A stretch of DNA of 64,000 nucleotides from Erythroxylum novogranatense (taxonomy: Eukaryota > Streptophyta > Magnoliopsida > Malpighiales > Erythroxylaceae). The notes beneath the pieces are model-generated. The model saw only the letters and a list, made by a program, of their open reading frames with translations. It made no database searches and had not been told where the DNA came from. Location of the stretch: contig CM057233.1 of the NCBI GenBank assembly GCA_029891385.1, forward strand, positions 9,365,460 through 9,429,459, in the 5' to 3' direction. This document shows positions 46,882 to 57,334 of the stretch, piece by piece. A program made the position numbers and the translations under genes. Position 1 is the stretch's first letter. Every line of letters starts with the position of its first letter.

Positions 46882-48289
46882 TGTTGGATCGCGTATGGTC
46901 CAAGTATTCACAATACGCTGCGGAAAAGACCATACAAGAACATCACGTATAATCGAAAACACGAAGGATTAACGAAAATACCTTATTTTCGTGAATAGAT
47001 TGCTTCTTTTCGAATTCCAAGACACTGCAAATTGCTAATGTCCTCTACCGGTATCCACACGAGCATGCACGATCCGGGCTGCGACTGTAGTATGCTAGCA
47101 CGTCCTGAAAACACTTTCTGAACGCCGCACGATCGTTCTCTTGGATGGCGGCTAGGGTTTCGTCTTTTCTTCCTTTACCTAATGAGACCTAAGTTTCTCT
47201 ATTTATAGAGAAACCCTAATCTCATTTAGACCCTATTAAGTTTCGGCCCATTATATCATATATAATAAAAGCCCAACAACTTAATTAAATCCAGCCCAAT
47301 AAATATATCTAAATATATTTATTCAATGCCTAATAAATTAGGCCCAAGAGAATAAGCCCAAATCACATCACTCTTTGTGTGCGACCCTGTAGGCTCATTT
47401 GATGTTGACAATGGGCTTGATTACACTTCAAGGCCTATAAGTCATAAGCGGCCTCTAGCAAGACATTATGACTACCCAAATCAAATGAGGATCGATAATC
47501 CGATTTAACCTGTAACTATGGTTATAGGCTCAGTCCTTTTATAACACGATATCAAGATTAATCACAAGGCATAGTACATGTCAACCTTTGATTAATCATA
47601 GTTTCTTAATCCCCAAGTTGACTGATTATAACAAATGACATTGATGACTCTTCATCAATTCATTTGAGCACGGCCATGCATTTCTTCAGTCACACTTGTC
47701 AAGAGGACCAAATGATATCTCTCTCACTTAAGAGAGGTATTAATCCCATCTATGTCATTCACATCCCTCCGCATGATTCATTTGATTTCCAACATAAGAC
47801 TATTTGTTATTCGGTTAAAAATAACTTAGTCTAATATCAAAACACCGAATTCCTCATGTAGGGAACCATGATGACTTCAGGTTAAAGGACTATAGTCAAA
47901 CCATATTAAGAATCACTAATGACATGAAACCATGTAGTATTCTTTATGTGGGTCGGTCCAATATATGTTCTCTAACATATGTCTATGTTTCTGATTTGAT
48001 ATCTCATATCGATGATCAGTAAAACGTGATCATCAATCAGAACACATACTAGTCTTAATTCATTATTGTTCCACCAATAATGATCGACCAGGGACAATCT
48101 AGAATAGTGTTACTATCAAGTCACATACTTGATGACATAAGTCTAATACTATTCATGGAATGTAAATCACATTACATAAACGAAATACATGCATATATGA
48201 AACGGAATACCTCATAATATATTATTAACAAATCATAATGTTAATACATGAATCACAAATGTTCATTGGCCTAGGGCACACTACTAACA
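46882..48289 (-). mobile_element. Copia 3' LTR, 1408 bp
   Basis: Plus-strand ends TGTTGGATCG and CTACTAACA. It lacks 17 bases (ATAACGCTTATGGTTTT) present at the corresponding place in the other LTR and in the solo copy at 10266-11694. It has the TATA palindrome at 47193-47214. Confidence 0.95.
47193..47214 (-). promoter_or_regulatory. Copia TATA box inside a 9-bp-arm inverted repeat
   Basis: GTTTCTCTATAAATAGAGAAAC on the minus strand; arms GTTTCTCTA/TAGAGAAAC are exact. Also at 53925-53946. A regulatory role is inferred. Confidence 0.55.
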
Positions 48290-48300
48290 ATCTCCCACTT
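48290..48300 (-). other. Copia polypurine tract
   Basis: The minus strand reads AAGTGGGAGAT directly before the LTR start TGTTAGTAG at 48289, as in most plant copia elements. Confidence 0.9.
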
Positions 48301-48439
48301 GCACTAGGCCCAATCAGTCAGATATCTAATACCCATAGACCTCGTATGACTCTTATGTTTAGGCTGTGGAAGAGGCTTAGTAAGTGGATCGGCAATGTTG
48401 TCATCTATGCCCACTTTGCATATCTTCACGTCTCCTCTC

Positions 48440-48790
48440 CCAATGATCTCTAATCGATGGAAACGTCGAGTATGTGTTTGGATCTATGATGTGAGTTTGG
48501 TTCCTTAGCACGTGCTATAGCCCCATTATTATCACAATAAAGGTCTATAGGACTTGCAATGCTAGGAACAACTCCAAGCTCAGTAATGAACTTCCTAATC
48601 CATACAGCTTCCTTAGCTGCATCCGAGGCAAAGAATGTACTAAACTTCGGTTGTAGAATCGACAACAGATGTATTGCTTTGAACTTTTCCAACTCATCGC
48701 ACCTCCATTCAAGCAGAACACAAAACCCGATTGTGATCTAAAATCATCTATGTCGATCGAAACCAGCATCGGTGTAACCATTTACAACGA
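48440..48790 (-). pseudogene. Copia RNase H, frameshifted
   Basis: One frame carries 'DDFRSQSGFVFCLNGGAMSWKSSKQ' (about 48745-48672). After a frameshift another carries 'ASDAAKEAVWIRKFITELGVVPSI' (48640-48560) and 'IDLYCDNNGAIARAKEPNSHHRSKHI' (48550-48480), the standard copia RNase H order with the catalytic 'YCDN'. The expected 'TTEAEY' segment between them is lost or garbled ('RFYNRSLVHS'). Confidence 0.85.
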
Positions 48791-49553
48791 GCTCTCCTTC
48801 AAGTCCTCCATAGACTAGGAACATATCCTTAGTTCTTCTCAAGTACTTAAGGATATTCTTAACTGCTATCCAGTGACTCTCACCATAATTAGATTGGTAT
48901 CTACTTGTTATGCTCAAAGCATATGAGACATCTGGTCGAGTACATAATATGGCATACATGATAGATCCAATTGCAGATGCATATGGAATCTTACTCATGC
49001 GCTCAAACTCCTTATCTGAAGTAGGACAATCCTTCTTGGAAAGCTTGATTCCATGTGACATAGTTAAGAATCCTCTCTTGGAATCTTGCATACTGAATCT
49101 TTTCAGTATCTTATCTATGTATGTACTCTGACTTAGGCCTATAAGCTTTCTTGATCTATCTCTATGGATCTTAATGCCTAAAACATAGGCAGCCTCACCT
49201 AAGTCTTTCATTGAGAAACGTTTCCTTAACCAAATCTTGACACTCTGTAAGGTTGGAATATCGTTTCCAATGAGCAATATGTCATCAACATATAAAGCTA
49301 AAAAGACAACAGCACTCCCACTAACCTTTTTGTAAACACAAGGTTCATCTTCATTCTTGATGAATCCAAACTCTTTGACAACTTCATCAAAACGAAGATT
49401 CCAGCTTCTTGATGCTTGCTTCAATCCATAAATGGATCTTTGAAGCTTGCACACCTTTCCTGAATTCTTAGGATGGACAAAACCCTCAGGTTGTATCATA
49501 TATACATCCTCAAGTAAGTTTCCATTAAGGAAAGCCGTTTTGACATCCATTTG
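48744..49553 (-). pseudogene. Copia reverse transcriptase, C-terminal two-thirds
   Basis: A 268-codon frame starts at 'MDVKTAFLNGNL' (the TAFLNG motif, with the first catalytic Asp). It passes through 'GLKQASRSWNLRFDE', the catalytic 'LYVDDILLIGND' (about 49270) and 'DLGEAAYVLGIKI', and continues to 'YTDAGFDRHR' at the RNase H start. A TGG-to-TGA stop at 49554-49556 separates it from the upstream frame, which otherwise reads straight in. Confidence 0.93.
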
Positions 49554-50312
49554 TCATATCTCATAATCGTAGTATGCAGCTATGGCAATAAGAATTCTAA
49601 TGGATTTGATCATGACCACTGAAGAAAATGTCTCATCATAATCAATTCCATGAACTTGACGATAACCTTTAGCAACAAGTCTTGCTTTATAAATGTGCAC
49701 ATTTTCATCCATGTCGAGTTTCTTTTTGAAAACCCATTTGCATCCAATGGTCTTCAAGCCATCAGACGGATCAATCAAAGTCCAAACTTGATTGTCATAC
49801 ATGAATTGCATCTCTGCTTTCATGGCCTCTAACCATTTAGCAGATTCTGGACTTTCCATAGCTTCTTGATAGGTTGTGGGCTCATTATGATCGATGAGCA
49901 TCATATTATCATCATCAGTAACGAGAAATCTATATCTTTTGGGCTCATGAAGAATCCTATCAGATCTACGTGGGCCTTGTGTTGTTGAAGGTTGCTCATC
50001 AATAGCTTGTGAGCTCGCTTCAATCTCCTTTTCAGGCTCAATGTCATTTTTTGAAACTTGAATTTCTTCAAGTTGTACTTTACTCCCACTGTTTCCTTTG
50101 GAAACAAATTCCTTCTCTAAGAAGAAACCATTTCGAGCAACAAACACTTTGTTCTCTGTTGGGATGTAAAAGTAATATCCTTTAGTTTCCTTAGGATATC
50201 CCACAAAATAACATTTTTCAGATTTGGGTGCCAACTTGTCGGCAATTGGATGCTTCATATAAGCCTCACAATCCCAAATCTTTAGAAAAGATAAATTGGG
50301 ACGCTTCCCAGT
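49554..50312 (-). pseudogene. Copia integrase C-terminus, linker and RT N-terminus
   Basis: From 'LAPKSEKCYFVGYPKETKGYYF' (the GKR-like integrase end) through an acidic/Ser-rich linker and 'RRSDRILHEPKRY', it reads into 'WLEAMKAEMQFMYDNQVWTLIDP' and 'KWVFKKKLDMDENVHIYKARLVAKGY', the RT lead-in. The Trp before 'TGKRPN' upstream is a TGA stop (50313-50315). Confidence 0.93.
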
Positions 50313-50760
50313 TCATATCTCATAAGGTGTCTTTTCTACAGCCTTTAAACGAATACGGTTCAATATGAATGCTGCGGTTTCTAAAGCATAGCCCCAAAAA
50401 TATTTTGGAAGATCAGTTTGACTCATCATTGATCGAACCATATCTAATAGAGTACGATTTCTCCTTTCAGAAACACCATTCCATTGAGGAGTTCCTGGAC
50501 GAGTCAATTGTGAAATGATTCCACAATCCTTAAGATAATCATCAAACTCTTGGCTTAAATATTCACCTCCTCGATCAGATCGAAGGATTTTAATATTCTT
50601 GCCAAGCTGATTTTGTACTTCATTCTTATACTCTTTGAACTTTTCAAAGATTCAGATTTGTACTTCATTAAATAGACATACCCATATCTCTCAAGTCATC
50701 TGTAAAAGTAATGAAATACAAATAACCTCCTCGTTGATATGCTAAAAGGACCACATACAT
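50313..50760 (-). pseudogene. Copia integrase core (second Asp and Glu), frameshifted
   Basis: On the minus strand, 'RSDRGGEYLS' (about 50590-50560) holds the second catalytic Asp. 'RPGTPQWNGVSERRNRTLLDMVRSMM' (50500-50430) holds the catalytic Glu. A frameshift near 50740 separates this frame from the preceding 'HTDVCGPFSI', where the continuation 'RGGYLYFITFTDD' is in another frame, and a further small disruption occurs near 50650. Confidence 0.88.
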
Positions 50761-51360
50761 CGGTATGTATAAGGCCCAATAGCTCATTGGCCCTTTCCCC
50801 TTTACCTGTGAAGGGGGCCTTTGTCATCTTACCCAGTAAATAAGAATCACATGTCTCAAAAGATTCAAAAGAATCAATGAATCCATCTTGATGGAGTTTT
50901 GAGATGCGTTTTTCGTTTACATGGCCTAAACGACAATGCCAGAGATAGGTTAGGTTCAAATCGTTAGATTTAAACTTCTTGGTATTTATGTTATAGATGG
51001 GCTCATTTGTAACAAACTCAGTTTCTAGAGTATAAATGCCATTTAATTGACGCGCAATGCCATATAAAATGTCATTCTTATAAATGAAAATACTTCTATT
51101 CTCAATAGAAAATTTAAATCCATCATTCTCTAAACAAGCAAAAGAAATAATGTTCCTACTCATAGTAGGTACATAATAACAATTCTTGAGTTCCAAAATG
51201 AGCCCAGTAGGCAAAATAAGATCATACGTCCCCACAGATAAAGCAGCAACTCTTGCTCCATTTCCCACGCCAAGAGTCGATCTCACGGACATCAATCTTC
51301 TAGTCCTTCTTAGACTCGCACATTAGTACAAATGTGAGTTACACTCCGTATCTAATACCC
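50742..51360 (-). pseudogene. Copia protease end and integrase zinc finger
   Basis: The frame 'VGNGARVAALSVGTYDLILPTGL' to 'CYYVPTMSRNIISFACL' is the protease-integrase linker of copia elements. 'LWHCRLGHVNEKRISKLHQDGFI…FETCDSYLLGKMTKAPF' is the HHCC zinc finger, with the second Cys of the final CxxC changed to Tyr/Leu context. 'GLIHTDVCGPF' carries the first catalytic Asp. The protease active site, just upstream at 51344-51352, reads DTE instead of DTG. Confidence 0.88.
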
Positions 51361-51735
51361 AAGATGCGAAGGAGTAAAATTGATTTCTATAACAAACATA
51401 CCTGAAGAAGTAGTCGCACTATTCTTCTTCTCTTTCAGCTCTTCCAAATAGAGTTTGCAGTTCCTTTTCCAATGACCAGGTTCATTGCAATGAAAGCAAA
51501 CTCCCTCCTTGGGTGCCTTAGTCTTAGCTTTAGGCTTGGGCTTGGGCTTGGACTTGGGTACTTTACCTTTGTCTTTTGCTGTGCCCTTCTTCTTGAAAAC
51601 TTTTCCCTTTTGAACCACAAGAACTTCATTGGTGGTCTTAACCTTTCCCTTTAAGTTCTCTTCAGCAGTTTTCAACATCCCATGCAATTCGTCAATGGAC
51701 TTCTCCATATTATGCATATTGTAGTTAAGAATGAA
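51352..51735 (-). pseudogene. Copia gag C-terminus with zinc knuckle
   Basis: 'MHNMEKSIDELHGMLKTAEENL' is followed by a Lys/Pro-rich basic stretch and the RNA-binding zinc knuckle 'CFHCNEPGHWKRNC' (about 51500-51460). It is separated from the first gag frame by a CAG-to-TAG stop at 51736-51738. Confidence 0.93.
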
Positions 51736-52251
51736 CTAATCATATTCATCAGTCAAAGATGCTAGAATAAGATCAGTTCCCAATTCTTGACTAACAGGTG
51801 CACCTAATTTCTCAAGATGATGAATGTAACTCTTCATCTTGAGAACATGAGCACTCACGGGTGTGCCTGGAGTCATCTTGCATGAATTCAATGCCTTAGT
51901 GGTTCTAAACCTCTCTTGGCGTGCTTGCTCTTGAAACATAGCTTTCAGTTGAGCAAGCATGTCATAGGCCTCCATTTCCTCTAAATCCTTCTGAAGGTCA
52001 GAGATCATGGCGCCTAACATAAGGCATGACACATCCGTAGAGTCATTGATATGCTTCATGTAAGCATCCTTTTGAGCCTTAGGTGCATTTACCGGTGGTT
52101 CCTCAGGGATGGGCTCTTCTAAGACATAAATCTTTCTTTCTTGCTTGAGAACAATTCTCAAGTTCCTATACCAATCTAGGAAATTTGTTCTACTAAGCTT
52201 TTCTTTCTCTAAGATAGATCGCATAGAAAGGTTTGTGGATGGAGTAGCCAT
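51736..52251 (-). pseudogene. Copia gag N-terminal part
   Basis: A 171-codon frame starts at ATG 52251 with 'NLSMRSILEKEKLSRTNFLDWYRNL' and contains 'YVLEEPIPEEPP', 'MLGAMISDLQKDLE' and 'SHVLKMKSYI'-type ('SAHVLKMKSYIHHLEKLG') gag motifs of plant copia elements. It ends at 'LTDEYD', where the family continues, because a Gln codon has become TAG. The start is the first Met in a frame that matches the family's N-terminus. Confidence 0.93.
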
Positions 52252-53596
52252 AATCTACAAAAATTATGCAACAAGGGTCAACATTCATATATTATGAGGT
52301 ATTAGCTCCCACTCAAATAAATAACCCTCAATTGAAAAATGGGAGAAACAAGATCCATATTTCACCAAGTCCTAAGAAAGCTTTGGCTTAACACTCAAAA
52401 CTTAGTTATTTAGGTAGAAAACTCTTTTCAATTACATCACATGTAACTCTTGATGGGCTTATATTAAAATACATCTTATGTACTGCATGTATGTAAAAAC
52501 CCAATCTTACGCCCTAAGCCCAAAACCGTTTTGATAGCTTAGTCAAGTTTAACCATACTTTACCTATGAATAGCACCATTATTCTAATGTCTTCCCTAGA
52601 TGATCCCTACATGCCTTGCTTTGGCAAAAACCCACATAAGGATAAGCTAGAGATAAACATTGGTAAAGATTTATGGAAGGCATATAAACTTGAAATTATG
52701 AAGAGGGTCGTTCTTAGTACATTATGAAGGCTACTAATCCTATTAGTAAGGGTGTTTGTACTATGCTATTTCTAATCCTATATCACAACATACTTGAGTA
52801 TATATATATTAGAAGTATAGAATAGTAACTTACATATGAATATAAATCTTCAAAAAATATAAATAAACACATGTAACATCACCCATAATATATAACACAT
52901 AACAAATAAACAAGCGTAGGGAAATCGCCCTCATTGGGCTTGATCATTGACCGAAAAGTCGATAATGATTGTTCGACTTGTGCCGACCGACCGAACCAAT
53001 TTCAGTCGACTGGAACAAACGTTTTTTTACCAAAAACTCATCTCCGCCCTCCAACCAGTCGACTGTAACACTTCTAGTCGACTGGAAGAGATGCTAGTCG
53101 ACTGGTCGACTTGTATTAGTCGACTGGAACCATTTTCAGTCGACTGGAACGAACGTTTTTCGCTGAAACGCTCATCTCCACTCTCCAACCAGTCGACTGG
53201 AACACTTCTAGTCGACTGGAAGAGATGTTAGTCGACTAGAGTATCCTTGTCCAACATGAATACTTGCAGTTTCCCATTCCAGATCCATGTCTTACATGGT
53301 GGAAACCCTAGCAGCCACCACCTGTCGGTCAAACCCTTCATGCTTATCATATATTCTCATCAGTACCAAGATAATCAACAGATCCGAAAAGAACATGCAT
53401 GAAATAAAAAACACTTTCATATCACGTAACCAAAATCGTGAGCACATGTAATCAAAACATGCATATTTTTATCTCTACAGAATCCAAATCCGTAAACACA
53501 TGTAATCCAAATATATATATATTTTCGATTATACAGAAGCCAAAATCATGAACACATGTAATCAAAAACATGTATATTAACGATTTTACAGAAGAA
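52252..53596 (-). other. Copia 5' leader (1.35 kb)
   Basis: The region between the gag start and the 5' LTR has no long family-like frame. A 94-codon frame on the other strand (52947-53231) is produced by the AGTCGACTGGAA repeats. The leader is long for a copia element, mostly because of the duplicated palindrome cluster. Confidence 0.85.
52995..53240. repeat. Nine AGTCGACT palindromes in a ~135-bp tandem duplication in the copia leader
   Basis: AGTCGACT[G]GAA occurs nine times between 53003 and 53235. The block 'TTTCAGTCGACTGGAAC.AACGTTTTT…CTCATCTCC.C.CTCCAACCAGTCGACTG.AACACTTCTAGTCGACTGGAAGAGATG.TAGTCGACT' is present twice (about 53001-53100 and 53136-53238). Confidence 0.92.
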
Positions 53597-53613
53597 CCTG
53601 TCTCTAATACCAC
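53597..53613 (-). other. Copia primer-binding site (tRNA-Met type)
   Basis: Immediately after the 5' LTR end, the minus strand reads GTGGTATTAGAGACAGG, matching the initiator tRNA-Met PBS TGGTATCAGAGC.GG with a C-to-T change. Confidence 0.88.
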
Positions 53614-55036
53614 TGTTGGATCGCGTACGGTCCGAGTATTCACAATACGCTGCGGAAAAAACCATACGAGAATATCACGTATAATCGAAAACACGAAGGA
53701 TTAACGAAAATACCTTATTTTCGTGAATGGATTGCTTCTTTTCAGATTCCAAGACACTGCAAATCGCTAATGTCCTCTACCGGTATCCACACGAGCATGC
53801 ACGATCCGGGCTACGACTGTAGTGTGCCAGCACGTCCTGAAAACACTTTCTGAACGTCGCACGATCGTTCTCTTGGATGGCGGCTAGGGTTTCGTCTTTT
53901 CTTCCTTTACCTAATGAGACCTAAGTTTCTCTATTTATAGAGAAACCCTAATCTCATTTAGGCCCTATTAAGTTTCGGCCCATTATATCATATATAATAA
54001 AAGCCCGACAACTTAATTAAATCCAGCCCAATAAATATATCTAAATATATTTATTCAACACCTAATAAATTAGGCCCAAGAGAATAAGCCCAGATCACAT
54101 CACTTTTTGTGTGCGACCCTGTAGGCTCATTTGATGTTGACAATGGGCTTGATTATACTTCAAGGCCCATAAGTCATAAGCGGCCTCTAGCAAGACATTA
54201 TGACTACCCAAATCAAATGAGGATCGATAATCCGATTTAACTCAGAATTATGGTTATAGGCTCATCCTTTGTAACACGATATCAAGATTAATCACAAGGC
54301 ATGGTACATGTCAACCTTTGATTAATCATAGTTTTTTGATCCCCAAGTTGACTGATTATAACAAATGACATTGATGACTCTTCATCAATTCATTTGAGCA
54401 CGGCCATGCATTTCTTCAGTCACACTTGTCAAGAGGTCCAAATGATATCTCTATCACTTAAGAGAGGTAAAAATCCCATCTATGTCATTCACATCCCTCC
54501 GCATGATTCATTTGATGTACAACATAAGACTATTTGTTATTCGGTTAAAAATAACTTAGTCTAATATCAAAACACCAAATTCCTCATGTAGGGAGCCATG
54601 ATGACTTCAGGTCAAAGGACTATAGTCAAACCATATTAAGAATCACTAATGACATGAAACCATGTAGTATTCTTTATGTGGGTCGGTCCAATATATGTTC
54701 TCTAACATATATCTATGTTTCTGATTTGATATCTCATATCCATGATCAGTAAAACGTGATCATCAATCAGAACACATACTAGTCTTAATTCATTATTGTT
54801 CCACCAATAATGATCGACCAGGGACATTCTAGAATAGTGTTATAACGCTTATGGTTTTACTATCAAGTCATATACTTGATGACATAAGTCTAATACTATT
54901 CATAGAATGTAAATCACATTACATAAACGAAATACATGCATATATGAAACGGAATACCTCATAATATATTATTAACAAATCATAATGTTAATACATGAAT
55001 CACAAATGTTCATTGGCCTAGGGCACACTACTAACA
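53614..55036 (-). mobile_element. Copia 5' LTR, 1423 bp
   Basis: Plus-strand ends TGTTGGATCG and CTACTAACA; similar to 46882-48289 throughout with scattered substitutions (several in the first 100 bases) and retaining the 17-base segment missing there. TATA palindrome at 53925-53946. Confidence 0.95.
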
Positions 55037-55041
55037 GTGTT

Positions 55042-55529
55042 ATGGATTTTAGAGGAGCATGGGATGAGCACTTGCCCTTGATCGAATTTGCATATAATAA
55101 TTCGTATCATTCGAGCATTCAGATGGCTCCTTATGAGGCTCTGTATGGGAGGAGATGTAGGACTCCAGTGTGTTGGGATACAGAGGGAGACAGGAAACTT
55201 TTGGGCCTAGAGTTAATACAGATGACCGTTGATAAGGTCAACTTGATAAAACATAGATTGAAGGCAGCTCAGGACAGAATGAAGAGTTATAAAGATGCTC
55301 ACAGGAAAGAGATGGAGTATGAAGTCGGCGAGAAGGTGTTTCTTAAGACTTCCCCTTGGAAAGGGATTTTGAGATTTGGTAAGAAGGGTAAGCTGAGTCT
55401 GAGGTATGTGGGGCCTTATGAGATTCTGGAGAGAATTGGTTCGTTGGCTTACAGGTTAGCATTGCCTCCTAAATTATCCCAGATTCATGATGTTTTTCAT
55501 GTCTCTATGCTGAGAAGATATCGATCAGA
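55042..55529 (+). pseudogene. T-main integrase C-terminal part
   Basis: It resumes the integrase interrupted at 46876: 'MDFRGAWDEHLPLIEFAYNNSYHSS', 'APYEALYGRRCRTP', 'KSYKDAHRKEMEYEVGEKVFLKTSP', 'GKLSLRYVGPYEILERIG', 'AYRLALPP', and 'IHDVFHVSMLRRY'. The last blocks are the GPY/F module that is typical before a chromodomain. It is cut at 55529 by a solo LTR; the reading frame continues at 57075. Confidence 0.95.
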
Positions 55530-57069
55530 TGTTGGACCCCGATTTTTGAGTGAAAAAAAGAAATATTTAAAAGTGGATGAGTTGATTAAAATTAAGTTGA
55601 AAATCAAGAAATAAAGAGAGAAAGTGTGAAAATATGAAAATATGAAAAGTTTGACTTTTTGGCCTTTGAGAGTTGACTTTTGATTTAGGCAAAATTTGAG
55701 AAAATTGTCTTCTAGAAACTTGTAGTTTATGTTAAGAGTTTTCTGTCGCCATAAAGTTTGTAATTTTTCGATATTGGAAGTGAAATTTATTATGAAAAGT
55801 TTGAAAAATATTGAAAGGTTTGAGGAAAATGTTTGAAAAGTTGTAAAGTTTGAAAAGTTGCAAAGTTTGAAAAGTTGTAAAGTTTGAAAAGTTGTAAAGT
55901 TTGAAAAATAAGCCTTTTGGCAAAAAGCTCATAAAAAAAAGAAAATGATTTCTGCTTATTTTTCAATTTATAAATGTGTTATCCACTGAGTTGTGTAGCT
56001 CACCCCCCTTTCATCCCCATCTCCAGGTTTCGTGCAGGAGATCGGATGAAAGAAAGTAAAGACCTTTGTTCGTTTTTTGTTCAGAGTGTATCTTATGTAT
56101 TTGGGCTGGGAATGCCATTAAAGTGTGTTGTGTAAGTCATTATGAGAATGTTTTATGAGTCCTGGACATGTGTATTTAAGAAAGTTATGGAAGTGATTTG
56201 GGTATAACGTATTCGATTTCTGGAATTGTGTCATTTATAAATGGTTAATTAGATTGAATTGTCATTTATGAATGATGGGGATTGTATATTGATTATAAAT
56301 ATGATGATTGTGATTTGGATATAGATAATGAGATTGTTGTGTTGACTAATTGAGAATTATGGAAGTATTAGGTATATACGTGTGTTTTGCTGGTGTTTGG
56401 ATTCCGGACGGGAGAGTCCGATGATTCTGGGTTTTGTTTGAGAATTTTAGAAGTGTATTTTACCATTTGTAGGTTTTGGGTTAGGTTAAATGCAGTCGTT
56501 GTGCTACCGAATTTTCGATAAAATTGGGATAAAAATGTAATTTGCGATTTGTATGGGTGTATACGAATAGGATTGAGTATTGAGTGTTTGCATGAGGTTA
56601 TATTTCCAAAAGTGGAAATTGTTTGTTGGATTTGAATGAGATTGGTTAAAGATGTAAGAAGTGAGAAAAAGAAAGAAAGAAAAAAAAATTATACCGGATT
56701 TTCGTATTGGATTAGTCTAGGTTTCCAACGCGATCATTTTCTTTGGTTATTGTTCTCGGATGTCAGATATGATTCAGTTCAATTACTCCATTTGTATGCT
56801 TTCAATTCGATTGATTCGTTTGTCCGCTTTGCTTCGTTTTGCCTTCGATTCGCTTTCGTTTTGTATCCGTTTTGTTTACGATTCGCCTTTTATCCGAATG
56901 TGCTTTCGGTTCCGCTTGTTGTTTCGCTTTGTATTTTCGCCTTCCCTTTGGGTTGTTCTTCGCTTGTCGCATTTGTTTTTGTTTGTTTCGATGCTTTCGT
57001 CTCTTTTGTTTTTGTGTCGTTCTTCGTTTTTTTCCGGTTGGGATCTGGTTCTCGGATCGGGTCCCAACA
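55530..57069 (+). mobile_element. Solo LTR, Tekay-type family 3 (short form), TSD TCAGA
   Basis: It starts TGTTGGACCCCGATTTTT and ends CTCGGATCGGGTCCCAACA, with perfect TCAGA repeats (55525-55529, 57070-57074). The termini match the 3.6-kb minus copy at 58611-62215, but this copy is only 1.54 kb, so about 2 kb of the family is missing. Its GGAAG…AAAGTTTGTAA module near 55745, a repeated GTTGTAAAGTTTGAAAA tract (55855-55905) and 'ATTCCGGACGGGAGAGTCCGATGATT' near 56400 tie it to the other Tekay LTRs. The open frames at 56636-57357 are an accident of the LTR sequence. Confidence 0.95.
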
Positions 57070-57074
57070 TCAGA

Positions 57075-57334
57075 TCCCTCCCATGTCATTCAAGCTGATG
57101 AAGTTCAGTTGAGTGATGATTTGAGTTATGAAGAGCTTCTAGTGCAGATCTTGGATACTAAAGAAAAGGTTATCAGGAACAAGACTGTGCAGTTGGTAAA
57201 AGTCTTATGGAGGAACCATTCGGTAGAAGAGGCCATGTGGGAGCCATTGGAAGCTATGAAGGAGAAGTATCCCCATCTCTTCAGTAACTCAGGTAAGAAT
57301 TTCGAGGACGAAATTCTTTTAAGGGGGAGAGAAA
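57075..57334 (+). pseudogene. T-main chromodomain and polypurine tract
   Basis: Chromodomains at the integrase C-terminus target insertion to particular chromatin. The frame reads 'SHVIQADEVQLSDDLSYEE', 'VQILDTKEKVIRNKTVQLVKVLW', and 'NHSVEEAMWEPLEAMKEKYPHLF', typical of the Tekay/Del clade. It is followed by TTTCGAGGACGAAATTC and the polypurine tract AAGGGGGAGAGAAA (57321-57334) against the 3' LTR. It is in frame with 55529 if the solo LTR and one TCAGA are ignored. Confidence 0.93.

Larger units (their letters stand above)
46882..55036 (-). mobile_element. Complete Ty1/copia element inserted in T-main integrase, TSD GTGTT
   Basis: LTRs at 46882-48289 and 53614-55036 enclose gag, protease, integrase, RT and RNase H, all on the minus strand and in the copia order. 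The target duplication GTGTT (46877-46881, 55037-55041) is perfect. The PBS and PPT are present. LTR-to-LTR differences, a 17-base deletion in the left LTR and several stop codons and frameshifts show it is old and inactive. It interrupts T-main between '…MLRACV' and 'MDFRGAW…'. Confidence 0.97.

Noticed and set aside
52947..53231. 94-codon open frame in the copia leader with repeated SRLE motifs
   Set aside because: It is on the strand opposite to the element's genes and is generated by the repeated AGTCGACTGGAA sequence.
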